From contig CM059625.1 of assembly GCA_030435675.1 (NCBI GenBank), forward strand, positions 1,116,001 to 1,180,000: DNA of 64,000 nucleotides, given 5' to 3'. How positions within the stretch are numbered: position 1 is the first letter of the stretch; each line of letters opens with the position of its first letter. The notes under the pieces were generated by a model. The model was not told where the DNA came from and did no database searches. It saw only the letters and a program-made list of their open reading frames with translations. Shown piece by piece: positions 12,422 to 24,326 of the stretch. The DNA is from Steinernema hermaphroditum. Taxonomy: Eukaryota; Nematoda; Chromadorea; Rhabditida; Steinernematidae. A program made the position numbers and the translations under genes.

Positions 12422-13666
12422 ATGGAGTACGGGATCACATGTAACAACAAGTACGGATTCCTGTCGGACGAAGGTAAGTATTCATAAATTTGTATGCCGT
12501 GCTCACTCGTCGTTTCCATGTTTAAGAAGCCGAGGATCCTGAGATCCTTCTGAAGAAGGCCATCCAGAAGAAGGACCTCAAGGAAAAGGAAGAGAAGAAG
12601 ATCGCCGAAGAGAAGGCTGCCGCCGCCGCTGCCGAATTGGCCTCTGCTGAACAGAAGCGCGTTGCGAACAAAGAGAACCGCCGTGACAACGCTGAACGCG
12701 GACGAGGAGCTCCTCGTGGGCGTGGCGGTCCCCGCGGAGAAGGCCGTGATGGACCCCGTGGTCCCCGCCGCGATGGACCCAAGCCCCAGGGTGAGGAGGG
12801 AACTCGTCCCTTCCGTGGAGGCCCCCGTGGAGGTCCCAACCGGTATGCCACATGATGATGGACGCCGAACAGCTAATTCTCTCTTATCTACAGTCCTCGT
12901 CGTGAGCGTCCCGTGAAGGAGGGTGAAACCGCTCAAGAGAACGCTCCCGCCGCGGGAGACGAAGGCCGTCTTAGCGACGACAACGAGAAGGGTCGTGGAC
13001 CCCGTGCTCCCCGCGTCTTCCGTCGTGGAGGACCTCGTGTGCCTGGTGTCCGCCTCGACCGTAAGAGCGGCTCCGACCAAACCGGTGTGAAGCCCGTTGA
13101 GAAGAAGGAGGGACACGGCAAGGGCAACTGGGGCACCGAGCAGGACGAGCTCGCTGCCGCTGAGGACGTCAACGCTTCGTCCGGTGGCGAAGTTGAGCGT
13201 GAGAAGACTGAAGAGGATCTGAAGCGCGAGGCGGAGCTCGAGCGCGCCGCTCGCGAACTCACTCTCTCTGAGTTCAAGGCTCGCATGGCTGAGAAGGAAG
13301 CCCGTACTGAGTTCAACATCCGCCAGGCTGGTGAAGGTGTCGACCCCAAGAACCAGCTGAAGCTTGTGCCTCTGCAGCGCGATGACGATGACGACCACAC
13401 CACTGAGGAAGTCGTCATTGTGGTAAGCACGTCTATCATTCTGCCGGTTCTTAATTTACACGCGTCGCTTTCAGCGCCGTGAGCCCAAGGCCAAGAGACT
13501 CAACATCGAAGTTACCTTCGGCGACGAGAACCGTATGAACCGCGGTGGCCGTGGTGGATTCCGTGGAGCACCTCGTGGAGGCCGTGGCATGAAGGACAGC
13601 CGTCGCACCAAGGATGCTCAATTCGACTTCAGTGCCGAATCGTTCCCTGCCTTGGGTGGCAGATAA
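12422..13666 (+). CDS. vig-1: VIG-1 / SERBP1-HABP4 family RGG RNA-binding protein
   Basis: Ribosome- and mRNA-associated protein; C. elegans VIG-1 was described as a RISC component and its vertebrate homologs bind idle ribosomes. Exons 12422-12473, 12527-12842, 12894-13422 and 13475-13666 give 362 aa. Features in order: short N-terminal core (MEYGITCNNKYGFLSDEE); Lys/Glu-rich helix; RGG/PRG tract about residues 75-125 (GRGAPRGRGGPRGEGRDG); the HABP4_PAI-RBP1 region (KKEGHGKGNWGTEQDELAAA) about 215-235; a charged helix; a second RGG box (NRGGRGGFRGAPRGGRG); and a C-terminal AESFPALGGR, the conserved family ending. The exon-2 acceptor is TTTAAG rather than TTTCAG. A TTTTTCAG 35 nt before the ATG is a possible spliced-leader acceptor. 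Codon bias suggests high expression. Confidence 0.93.
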
Positions 13667-15590
13667 GCAGAGGGCCGCCCGTACCCTTTAACGTTACCTG
13701 TGTTGTTTGTCTCAGCTCGTTTCATTCATCACTATATTACGATCTTACCGTCTCGCCAACTTATTTCTTCTACACTCTCTTAGACTATTTGTTATTGTTA
13801 CACTAGCGAAACATTAGCGCTACCACTCGCACAATCGAGGTCTTGCTTGAGTTTTTGATGATCCAGGAATTGTTGTCGTTTGTTGTTTGAAATATAACTG
13901 TTGAGTTTTTTCCACTTGTAATAATACGCCCGTTGGAGCCATGCATGCTATTTTCCGAAATCATAAAAATCATACCCCCCTCATAACTGCTGTTTCTTAT
14001 TTATTGCTATATTGCAGGGTAAGTTCTGAGGGAGCTGGATGCAGGTTGTATACTGAATACTCTGTCACGAAAAACGATTCATAACTTTTCAACAAACGAT
14101 CGAAACAATACGTTTTATACACCATGCAAATGCGCAGGAAAAACTATTGCGTTATTGTGCGAAAACTATAATGCACCATGCTATATAGATGCAGCACGGA
14201 AGCAGTTATCAGAACGTGAAAGCAGCAACACAATAATCACGTCATATGTTTACGGAAATCATGCAACGGCATTTGTGACCTACTCACTGGTGAAGTCCAA
14301 AAGAAGTTTTTGGAGGTTGTAAATACGTAGAATATCTTTTCTTTACACGATTATAAATACATCGGTATGGTTCATTCTTCCCCATTATTTAAGACCAAGT
14401 CCGGTGCGTTTCCTACTGATCACTACCGTAAAAGTAATTACACAAAATTACACTAAGCATTTAAGTTCACGATACGCAACTTCATGAATTACTTAAAATA
14501 AGCCTGTCATTTCGGAGGAAGCAAACTCGGAATTTCTTACTTTACCAGCATACACTTTCATTTTGACTTGAACTCTATTGACACTGTGTCAGCTTCCGAC
14601 TGGATCATAAACGGATCGCAAGAAGAACAATGGACGTCTAAGCAAAGTGTCTAGACACCAGATGGTTTACTGATTGTATATGGGAATGATGTCTGCGTAA
14701 TGTCACTAAATAGAGATGCAGCAGAAAAGGAGGGCAATGCCTTTCTTTGTACAGGTCTGCGATGGACCATGGACGACTAGATGTGAATATTTCTGGTTAG
14801 AATCACAATAGCGATTACACCGCCACTCTATACAGGATAAATGTTGTTGAAGCAAGGTATTTACGTCATAAGGTGCCTTACTTCGTAGTCACATCCTACT
14901 TAAATTTTTTTTTGCCTATGAGGAAGTTATTTGGCGAAAGTAGAACAGCGATGGAAACGCATCACTGTAGCAATCATGATTTCCCTTCTTGTCCGGTTCA
15001 ACAAAAAGTAGTAAACACACCATCGAATGCAATAATCTTCGTTGAGCTCGATGGTGGTGTTTTGGAAGCACGTCGGTGCGCCCACTTCGACACCGTCACG
15101 AACACTACAGACGCGGTTCCGCTTTGTTTGCGTTCGCAGTGACAAATACATACAGAAATGCTCCACATTGGGGTTCAGAAGAGAGCCAACGGTGAAGAAT
15201 CTCGCAAAAAAAATTTCATCGTCGTTTGTTTATAGTCTGAAATGTAAACAAACGAAAAAAATAAACATAAGTATAGGTGAATTGGAAAATGTTGAAATTT
15301 GATATCTTAATTGTTTGATGGGTTTGCGTTATTTGCGTGGTGTAACAAATCAGTAACGGTTGAAAGTAGCCATTTTTAAAAAAGCAATTGACTATGTGAC
15401 AGGTGTTATGTGTTGTGGAAGCATAATAGTGAAATGATGCGTTTATTTGAAAACATTTTCTTCATGATTTTCTTCTTGATTGATTTTTGAAAACATTTTC
15501 ATTTTCTCATTGTCATTCCCCAGCTATTGAAACATGGTGATCGATGCGTTCGACTCTACTGATATTTTTATTTATATGTTCATTTATAAT
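13667..15590. other. Convergent intergenic region, no gene seen
   Basis: Lies between the 3' ends of vig-1 (plus) and ehs-1 (minus). It is AT-rich with only short scattered ORFs of low coding quality (for example 14873-15142). I see no conserved domain, RNA gene or repeat. Confidence 0.45.
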
Positions 15591-18500
15591 TTATTGGAAG
15601 TTTGCGAAATTAGCGAAATCATCACTGGATGGTGACGTCGCTCCAAAAGGGTCGCTCGAGAAAGGATCGTCTCCGCTGCTTTTGAACGGATCGCCGAAAG
15701 CCTTACTGCCGAATGGATCGACTTTCGACTCGGCGAACGGGTCACCTGAATCGAACGGCGATTGAGTCTGCGGCTGCGTCCACGGGTTACCTCCGAACGG
15801 ATCGAGGTTGTTCGTTTTAGGTGGCGGTATAGCATGTATGGAGTTGCTGTTAGGGATTGAACTATTGGGGAGCATTTGTACACGGAAGTTTTGCAGAAGG
15901 TGCTGAACGTTCACTTCACTAAGATCTTCTTTGGTTAGCGCTTCTTTTATTTCCTTGAGTGCGATCGCTAATTGTTCTTTCGCAGCAGCCATTTGAGTTG
16001 TTTTTGTGTTCAACTTCATGATTTCTCCGTCCATCTACAATAGCTACCGTTTAGAATTTTGAGTGGTAAACTACACGTACATCGCTGATCTCGTTTGTGA
16101 CCTGCTCCATTGACCGTTTCTTCTGGTCTAGCTCCGCTTGCAACGTGTTCTTTTGATTTTCGACGGCTGCTAACCTTTGTCTATCTGCCACCAAGGCCTC
16201 TCGTTCCGCCTGAAACGAAAATTACATTACCGGGTTGAATACAAGATTCACATTTACCGCCAAAAGCATCAATAAGCTCTTCGAGGCTTATGCAATCTGT
16301 TTGGGTGAAATAAACAGCCTTAAAGATACTTACTTCCACATTTTTAGCGGACTCGGCGATTGCTTCCTTTGTTCTATGAAGCCTTTGCTCTTCGGCAGCT
16401 AGCTTGTCTTTGTGTTCCGTTACAGCAGTCTCTTGCGCGCTCAGTTGATGGTCCAATTCACCCAGACGTTTTCCTGCTTCTACCTTTTGACGTTTCAGCT
16501 GATCGGCAGTTTTTTCTAATGTACTGAGTTCAAGCTAAAATAGTGGATAATGGAAATAGCGAACAATGGTTTCAGACCAGTTACCTGAAGGTTCTTTATT
16601 TCGCTATTCTTGATTGTCATGTCCGCATCCAGTTGGATTAGCTGATTTTCAACTGAATTCCTCTCCTTCGCCAATTCATCTATTTCACCGGTTAACTTGT
16701 CAATGGTTTCATTTGAATGGGGCTGTGATGACAATTCCTAAACGCTTATAGCCACATAATCTATCATAGACTACTGTCCACATACCGTTGTTGGTGGCCT
16801 TGATACTTGTCTCATTGTTGGGGGGATCAGATTATGCGGTAGGGCTGAGTAAAGTGGTTTTCCTCTTTTTCGCTCTTCCAGTAGATACATTCTAAACATA
16901 GGATGGAATCTATGTTTCAACAGGAGTGCAATGATGGGTTCATACTTCTCTAGCAAGCAGAATTTTATATTTTTCTCTTTTTTCAGCCATTGGTAACATA
17001 ATTTCATGCCCAAATATGCAAAAAGCGACCGACCCTGGTGGGATTCGAACCCACGATCTCCGGATTAGGAGTCCGGCGCCTTCTCCTCTAGGCCACAGGG
17101 ACTTATCTCATATCCCTCATGTAGATGTACATATTCCATTGTAAACAGCATAGCGGCAGCGGGCCCATAGACTAAGTGACCAACGAACACCTGTGTCTTG
17201 CCATCGATTTAGAGTTTCCGATGCATCTTCACTTCAATTACATCCGTTATTGATCTGCGCAATAAAATGTTAGCCTACATGTAGAAAAATTTAACTTTAG
17301 GGCACAATTTCCTTATTATCCTGTAAACATTTTATTTGAGGATATATCAAGTGTATTCTGCTCAGGCATGCTATGTCTCTCTACCCCTTTCTTTGGTAGG
17401 CAGTGCTTCGAACTAAACCGTTCGATATTGTCTCAATCTCGGCAATCCATGAAGCGTGCTTCAAAAAACTGGCCCATGACGTTCTAGGCTAGAAGTAGGA
17501 CCAAGAACGAATATATATGTTGTTATCATTATGCCGTAAAATTCCCAGTTACAAATCTCACAAAACTTACAGCAAAGTGAATTGCTCCAAATTCATCGCG
17601 CCTGTCTTTTTGATGTCGGCGAGTTCCCATATGTGAGCGAGATCTGTCTGTACTACACCACTAGCGATTAGGAAATCACGAAGATCTGCTCCCGTGGCAA
17701 ATCCGTCATGGTCAGTGTCGCAGGATTCGAATTGAGCTTTGAAGAGAAGAGAGTTAAGCGGCCAGTCGCCAGTGATGGAGCTGCTTCGACTACTAGAAGC
17801 TACGGATGCCTGCAGTATGGTAATAGACCGCAGACGACAGTGTTGCCTACCTGAGTTTGGGAAGAATTCATGCCTTGCATAGTCGTTCCAACTTCGCGGT
17901 CTGCAGACATCGCACTCGAAGTTTGTTGTCTTTGGCCATCTGAACAATGAAATATTAACAATAATATATGACAACCGCTTTGCAGTGACACACCTCTAAA
18001 GTACGTTGCTAGGGAATAGGGCAGAGTTTGTGGCACGGGGACATTTTGCAAGCACTTGTAAACTAGATGAAGGGCAATGCACATTTCTTTCTTTCCAAGG
18101 CATCCATCTTTATCGACATCGGATAGTTCCCAGATGCTGGCCAAGATGTTTGGCGGGAGGTTAGAGTTGAGCAGTACCGGACGAACCTGAAACAGTACGA
18201 TAATCAGGAGTGCTCTGAAGGAAAAATATAAGTCTACGGCGTCGTAGTTTAGAATGCGAGCTCAGTTGTACCTGTCTTTTGTAGGTCACTAAGCGGGTAC
18301 TATTTGTTCGTGTGGTTTTGTATAGACAAAGTTGGTTACTTTCAGTTTAGGTTTACCTTACCATGTAGCATGTACTGACTGCGTTTTTTTAAAAGGAATT
18401 GCTATCTAAGCGTTACCGACGGGACTACACATCGTGCACTTTGAATGTACTCTTAGAGTATTGTCCTTAGTCACAGACACTTTGGCCGATCCCCTACGGT

Positions 18501-19330
18501 TATGCAAAAAGATATATAACCAAAAATTTGTTGACAGCATGACAATGTGAGTGAAGACCTGTAAGTACTACTGTTGAAAAAATAGCCATTTTTCTTTCAC
18601 AGAAGAACATGGCTCTGGTTCGTTCTTAGCGGGGAATGAGATCAAAGCAAGTGGAACTACTAAGTACGAATAATCAGTTTTCCAGTCAACGATGAAAAAA
18701 GTCTTGTAGCTGGTTGTAGTATTCACATCCAAATTTTTTGAACACCGAATAGCGTTCTGTACAAATGTCAGGAGTAATAGAAACAATTACCCACTGGACG
18801 AACGACGGTTAATGACCACGTGTCAGTAGAAACGACTTATTAAGAGGCTCATCTTAATTCAGCAACTTAGGATGCGACAAACCTAACTATTACTTACATA
18901 ACATTCAATTTTTGAAATGTTTTAATGTCTACACTGATTGTACTCAAGCTGTCAGTTCTTACTTCGCTGTAACATCCGATATTTGCTGAATTTGTGGCAT
19001 TGGTTGTTGAATTTAGACTTTCAGAGGCAACGAAACCATTGGTTTTTGTCCAAAATGTTCGATCTATTTCGTTTGTGATTCACAGCACGGACATTGACTC
19101 ATCAACCCCGATTTCCCCAGTATATATTGAGTTGCGGCTGCGTCTATGAATGGCTTGATGTAAATCAAACAGAGTGGGATGAAGCGTGAGCATTTTAATG
19201 TACACAAACGGTAATGACCTACCTGGTCTCCTGTTAGTTTTCCGTCCAAATTAGGGTTTAAGCTGTTGAAGATCGCCTCATACTTTGCTTCGTCCGACGG
19301 TGTAATCGACCAGACAGTGGCTGGCTCCAT
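15591..19330 (-). CDS. ehs-1: EHS-1 / Eps15 endocytic adaptor
   Basis: Clathrin-coat scaffold acting early in endocytosis and synaptic-vesicle recycling. EH domains bind NPF ligands and the DPF tail binds AP-2. Exons: 19330-19223, 18186-17994, 17939-17851, 17809-17571, 16891-16786, 16737-16585, 16534-16334, 16209-16081, 16034-15591; 553 aa with all phases consistent. EH1 spans about residues 8-95 (IWELSDVDKDGCLGKKEM). EH2 spans about 140-235 (HIWELADIKKTGAMNLEQF, followed by KRGKPLYSALPHNLIPP). A coiled coil covers about 265-435. The C-terminal tail has six DPF motifs in about 90 residues. It is compact for the family, and I see no NPF and no clear ubiquitin-interacting motif. A GCAG acceptor 10 nt before the ATG may be a trans-splice site. 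A tRNA-Arg gene lies in the 17570-16892 intron. Confidence 0.94.
17030..17102 (-). tRNA. tRNA-Arg (anticodon CCT)
   Basis: On the minus strand the 73-nt sequence folds as a tRNA. The anticodon stem CCGGA/TCCGG encloses loop CTCCTAA, giving anticodon CCT. The T-arm is GTGGG-TTCGAAT-CCCAC. The acceptor stem GTCCCTG/CAGGGTC has a single U-U mismatch at pair 2-71, and the discriminator is G. A five-T run just downstream on the minus strand is a suitable Pol III terminator. It lies within an ehs-1 intron in the same orientation as the host gene. Confidence 0.93.
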
Positions 19331-19979
19331 GACGCGATACCTGCAACTCGATAATAACAAATTGGTAGCCAACTAAGTTGCGCTAAGGTTTACGTGTCCA
19401 CCGCACAGTCACCACCATCATCATCACATAAACGTCGCGTGTGGTCTATCATTAATTAGAAAGAGAAGAGTAGCTGTTCGAAAATTCGTTCGGAGAAGCT
19501 TGCAATAAGCGTCGGCAGTTCGCCGAAAGGGAAGTCGATATGAAGGGGGCCAGAGGCGGGCGTTCGTATCCAAAATCTATAAACTACCCCAATTCGGGCG
19601 CCGCCGCCCTAGCCCGGCCGCACCCTTTTACGGCTCGACCGATCCATTGCGAAGAGTGCCCCACCACCCCTTTTCCTTCTTGCCCTCCACTTTCTACCAA
19701 GCCCCAGCACAACTACCACGAAAAGGACGAGTCGGGAGCGTCGACGGCCATTGCGCCCCCTTTCGAGCGCCCTTTCGCTACTTTTCGCATTTGTGCCCCA
19801 CGAAGCCCAGCGCTTGCACCGCCTGCAGTGTAAGAAGAGGCAGGAAGCGCGAAGACTGCTCTCTCTCTCCGTTTAGCGTGCTTGCTGAAATGCGCGCGAA
19901 ATCGCGGCTGTGCGTGTTGAAAAACATATGATTCTCAAGTTGGGATGCTATTTCAGGAGATCGCGAAGACTGGCGGCAT
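19331..19979. promoter_or_regulatory. Divergent promoter region between ehs-1 and lin-7
   Basis: About 650 bp separate the two divergent start codons, so this should hold both 5' regions. The part from 19540 to 19850 is GC- and pyrimidine-rich (long C-rich runs) and gives proline-rich spurious ORFs. A TTTCAG at 19951-19956, 23 nt before the lin-7 ATG, looks like a trans-splice acceptor. No defined factor-binding site can be claimed. Confidence 0.5.
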
Positions 19980-22423
19980 ATGGCCGAAACGCATGGAGCA
20001 GCATCAAATGCATCTAGCGTCGAGCGAAATTGTCGATTGGAGCGTGGTCAGTCGTTTTCATGTTTAGCTTAACGTCTTGAGAACATTCAATCGATCGAAC
20101 GGTCGCCGTAGGTCTGTGGAGGCTCTTTAGAGCGTCGGCTCATTGCGATTTGCAGAAAATCTGTACACAGATTGCTAGGGCATGATGGGTAACAACCGCA
20201 GCTTTTGAAGGTACATACAACGAGTTTTGCGCGGATAGAAAACGATCAGGCAGCTGGAAAGCGGAAAATTACTTGCAGGGCTTATACCATGTGATCCCAT
20301 CAAGGGTATTTGTAAATTTACATCGGGTTAACAGCATCAACAACTGAGTTGCTGATAACTCACCCGAGTTGAAAGTGAAAAACAACCTATAACTATATCA
20401 AAAACACTAATTAGAGTTAGAGATAATTCTGTATTCTGCGATTCTAGGCCGCCATGGTTCGGAAAGAAAAACTTCTTAATTCAAGCCGAATAACTTTTTG
20501 CAAGTCTTGAATTGTATCAGGCCGGCAGTTCGGAAGAACGGCGAATGAATAGAAGACAAAATCACAGATGGCAAACGACGACGAGCGGGGCATTAACTGT
20601 AAACAAGAAGCACTTAAGTTGGGTTGGCACTACTGCGATTTTTGAAATTTTGGCCAAACGGATTTGCATACATATTTGATGCATGATCGCGGACGCAAAC
20701 AACAGAACTCCTTGCTTGGAAATGTTTAAACAGGAACTGGCATTTTCGCATGCGTAATGCTAAACATACAAATGCGATGTTTAAATGTGACAGAGCTGAG
20801 CGGGCAGCGCAAAACGTGTTGCATAAATGCCAACGTATTCCTGAAGGTACTGCGGGTTTAGTTGAGACCTACCCTGGGAGTTCACTTACTCTCTCAATCA
20901 AATATTGAAGGCAAATGTACAAAAATCGACCTTAATCTGAACTTGGTCTGAATTGTGTCTAAGCTTCATGTATCTTAAGATGCATTAAACCCACAGTTAC
21001 CAGACCTTCCTGTTGTATGCAATCCTGTGCTATATATATTTGTCTTGCCATAAAATTATGCGAAACAAAACACCCCGAAATTTACTGATATGGCGTTAAC
21101 ATCAAGTCGTCACCTTTGCATCGCGGCTGTATCGGCACGATCCATAATGAGGTCCATGAACTTCCTTAACCACTGGATAACATTCATTTCGCACTTCGAG
21201 GTCTCTACAAGAACTCCTACGAGTGTATCGTTGTGTCTCTAAATCTTAGTTTTTTGAATATCCCCTAAACTCCTTTCTCAGACCACACACGTCACTGTAT
21301 CGAGTTGCATGCATTCAACACAACAAGACTCAACATCAAATATGTTCACATGTGGAACATACACATATGTTTAGCATTTCAGACATCCAGAGGATTCTGG
21401 AGTTGACGGCACATCTTGAGAAAAGCGGTGAAATATCATCTGCACGCCTAGCCGACCTAAGAAACATCCTGCAGAGTCCGTTCTTCCATGCAGTTAAGGA
21501 AGTCTATGAGCACGTCTACACCGTTGATGACTCGTTTGATCAGGTACTATCACCTTCTGCTAAACCGTTGCACTACTACTCTAACAAATTTTCCGCAGAA
21601 TCTTAATCAGAATGGATTCCAATCTACAAATGTAAGCTGCTTGCACTCACATTATATGTGTTCGTTTGTTACACGCTCAAGCGTCACAGAAGCAAAAAGA
21701 TTTGATGGTGGCCGGGCATGCTGTAATGGGACTAATTTCGGGTAGCTAGATATCTCTATTCACATGGATATTCTTATCACTTGGATGCGCTTTTATTACT
21801 ATTGTATGCGACTCACCAAGGCAGCTATTTTGCATGTCCGTTATGGTCAAAAACACACGTGGTGTCCAATTAGGTAGCGGCATCTAACATTTGCACCATA
21901 ATCTTATATAACTGCGACCCCTGACCATGGGCCATGACTGATAGAAAGCTATTGATTGATGCTTCAGATCTCCCCAGCCGCTGCTGCAAAAGCCACCGTT
22001 GCCGCCTTCGCTGCCGCAGAGGGCCATTCGCATCCACGAATCGTCGATCTCGCCAAAACCGATCAGGGTCTCGGATTCAATGTGATGGGTGGACGCGAAC
22101 AAAACTCGCCCATCTACATTTCTAGAATCATTCCTGGAGGAGTGGCCGACCGTGAAGCGTCATTGAAACGAGGCGATCAACTTCTTGCTGTGAACGGAGT
22201 GGTAATTGCCCGCCTATTGGGCTTTGTACAGTATATTGTACTAATTTAGAACGTAGAACGTGAAAGTCACGAGAAAGCGGTAGAATTGCTCAAATCAGCA
22301 CAGGGACGAGTGAAACTCGTTGTCAGATATACGCCGAAACTGCTCGATGAGATGGAGAAGCGCTTTGAACGCCAGAGGTCGCGGATACATCAACAGTCGC
22401 CAGAAGCCTTTATGAAGCCTTAA
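19980..22423 (+). CDS. lin-7: LIN-7 / Veli / MALS scaffold (L27-PDZ)
   Basis: Member of the LIN-2/LIN-7/LIN-10 complex that localises receptors such as LET-23 EGFR to basolateral or postsynaptic membrane. Exons 19980-20046, 21383-21543, 21599-21631, 21968-22201 and 22250-22423 give 222 aa, the usual size. Exon 1 is too short to stand out. It ends in codons for LER plus one base, and the next exon completes the expected [11 protein letters not shown] junction, which fixes the ATG at 19980. The L27 domain (about residues 20-76; [15 protein letters not shown]) binds LIN-2/CASK. The PDZ domain (about 105-190) has the GLGF carboxylate loop (GLGFNVMGG) and [20 protein letters not shown]. The C-terminal tail is short and basic ([12 protein letters not shown]). 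Divergent from ehs-1. Confidence 0.96.
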
Positions 22424-22882
22424 TGCTCACTCTTTGATATTTGCAGAAAATAGTCTTTCCATAAAGCTCTATCGCCTTGATGTGTTGCTGCTCTTTACTG
22501 GCTAGCACCTGATATATGCATCGGTTAGCTTGTACCTTGCTTAATCCAGTGAAGTGTTTAGGCAAGACAAGTCACTTTTCCTGTGACGCTTGCGCTTCGG
22601 TCTGTTCCCACGCATTGCTGCGGAGGTAATTGAGTTAATTATTGTATTGTATTACATGTTTTCCGTGATACGCTGCCACTCCGTGTTAGTCCGATTTAAG
22701 ACTGTGTCAATTTCGAGAACCACTTCGCCGTGATTGCTATTGCTCTGTTCCTCGACACAGCCTCTACCCTTCTCCTGTTGCGTGGCAACCAATTTAAGCA
22801 GATGTAACTCAACGCGCTTGCGCATCGCTGCAAGGTCCGCGATACGGCAGAACGTGTTCATCAGTATTTTTATTATGACATA

Positions 22883-24326
22883 CAGTGGCGGAAATATAAA
22901 TAGGGACACCTGTGGAGAAAATAATCTTTCCTGTTTTAGGTGTATTTTAGGATAACTGATTCCAAACAACTTTCACTATCCGACGTAGAATTTCCTACTG
23001 ATTCTTGTCATATATGGAATTTAAGTAATTTCCCCTGATCTGGCAACAATTTCGCTGCGGGACCAAACGGCACTCATTTCGTCGCGGAAATATAAATAGG
23101 GACACCTCTTAAATACAGGTATAATTCGAGTTTTATGAAATGGAAAATGGTAAGAACAGCTATATTGACGTCAACAAGTGACATTTAGCCGATTTAAGTG
23201 TGATTTAGACTATCTCCAGCTGGTTTAAGATTTCCGAACCCTTACACTTGCAACAGCACCGGATTAAAACGAACATGGAGCGTTATCATGTGAAACACAC
23301 CCGCAAAATAGCCAAATTCACGGCAGTGATCTTTTCCTCCGTTAAAAATAGTACTGGGAAGCAAAAACGTTGGTTTAATTTCTGTCTGAAGACTTATTTC
23401 CCTTCAAAACTTAGATCCCTATGTTGGCCAGACTTCATGTTAGGGTTCCTAAATGTCCGGAAATAAAGGGCTTCTAGCATTTTTTGAATATTATCATGTT
23501 GATCAGCGTATTCGAAAACCCATTTTAGTGTTTTGTGACATCAAAGCAGCGATACATGTGGATACGGGACGTGGACAGGCCAGAGCATGGAATTTTCAAT
23601 AGGAAATACGCGTTTTTAGGCAAAATTTAGAAGAACCGTCTTTTTTTTTTCACGTTAAGTCAGGAAAGTACGACAAGATAGCAACTATGGGTTGTTTTAC
23701 ACGCTCTACAACGTAGTGTAATTTAAAAAGGCTGCAAAACCGGTCTTCTACATCGTTTCGGGACCCATATAAGAAGGCTCAGTAAGGTAACGTTCTAAGT
23801 TTTGAAGGACAAAAGGTCTCCAGACGCCAACTAAACTAGCGTTTTTGCCTACTCGTGTTATGTTGAACGGAGAAAAAGATGTTAGCCGTGGTTCTGGCGA
23901 TTTTGCGGGTGAATTTCACACAGAAACACTCGATATTCGTCTTCACACTGTAATATTGCAAGTTCAAGAGTTTTGAATACCCTAACCACCTGGGGATTGT
24001 CCAAACCACATTTAAACCAGCTAAATATCAATAGTAAGCGTCACTATAGCTGTTCTTACCATTTTACGATTCATAAAACTGGAATTATAGCTGTATTTAG
24101 TAGGTGTCCCTATTTAAATTTCCACCACGAAATGAGTGCCGTTTGGTCCCGCAGCGAAATTGTTGCCTGATCAGGGGAAATGACTTAACTTCCTTATATG
24201 ACAAGAATCAGTAGGAAATTCTACGTCGGATAGTGAAAGTTGTTTGGAATCAGTTATCGTAAAATACACCTAAAACAGGAAAGATTATTTTCTCCACAGG
24301 TGTCCCTATTTATATTTCCGCCACTG
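22883..24326. mobile_element. Non-autonomous Tc1/mariner-type foldback element with very long inverted repeats
   Basis: The element is flanked by TA on both sides, the Tc1/mariner target-site duplication. It begins CAGTGGCGGAAATATAAATA and ends with the reverse complement. The two arms are reverse complements over at least about 350 bp at high identity. Weaker similarity continues toward the middle (around 23600), so nearly the whole 1.44 kb is an imperfect palindrome. The terminal motif recurs as a direct repeat about 200 bp inside each arm (23083-23108 and about 24100-24125), an IR/DR layout known from some Tc1-like transposons. No transposase or DDE/D motif is visible; the only ORF (23248-23466) resembles nothing I know. 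It lies 460 bp downstream of lin-7. Confidence 0.87.

Noticed and set aside
12256..13398. 380-codon minus-strand ORF antisense to vig-1
   Set aside because: It mirrors the biased, GC-rich codons of vig-1, has a Leu/Ser/Gly/Thr-rich composition with no motif, and crosses the vig-1 introns. It is a shadow of the real gene.
19540..19931. Proline-rich plus-strand ORFs upstream of lin-7
   Set aside because: The C-rich promoter DNA explains the composition. The lin-7 first exon at 19980-20046 joins the L27 exon perfectly without them.
23248..23466. ORF inside the foldback element as a transposase
   Set aside because: It is 72 codons with no HTH or DDE/D motif and lies in the palindromic arm, whose opposite copy is not coding.
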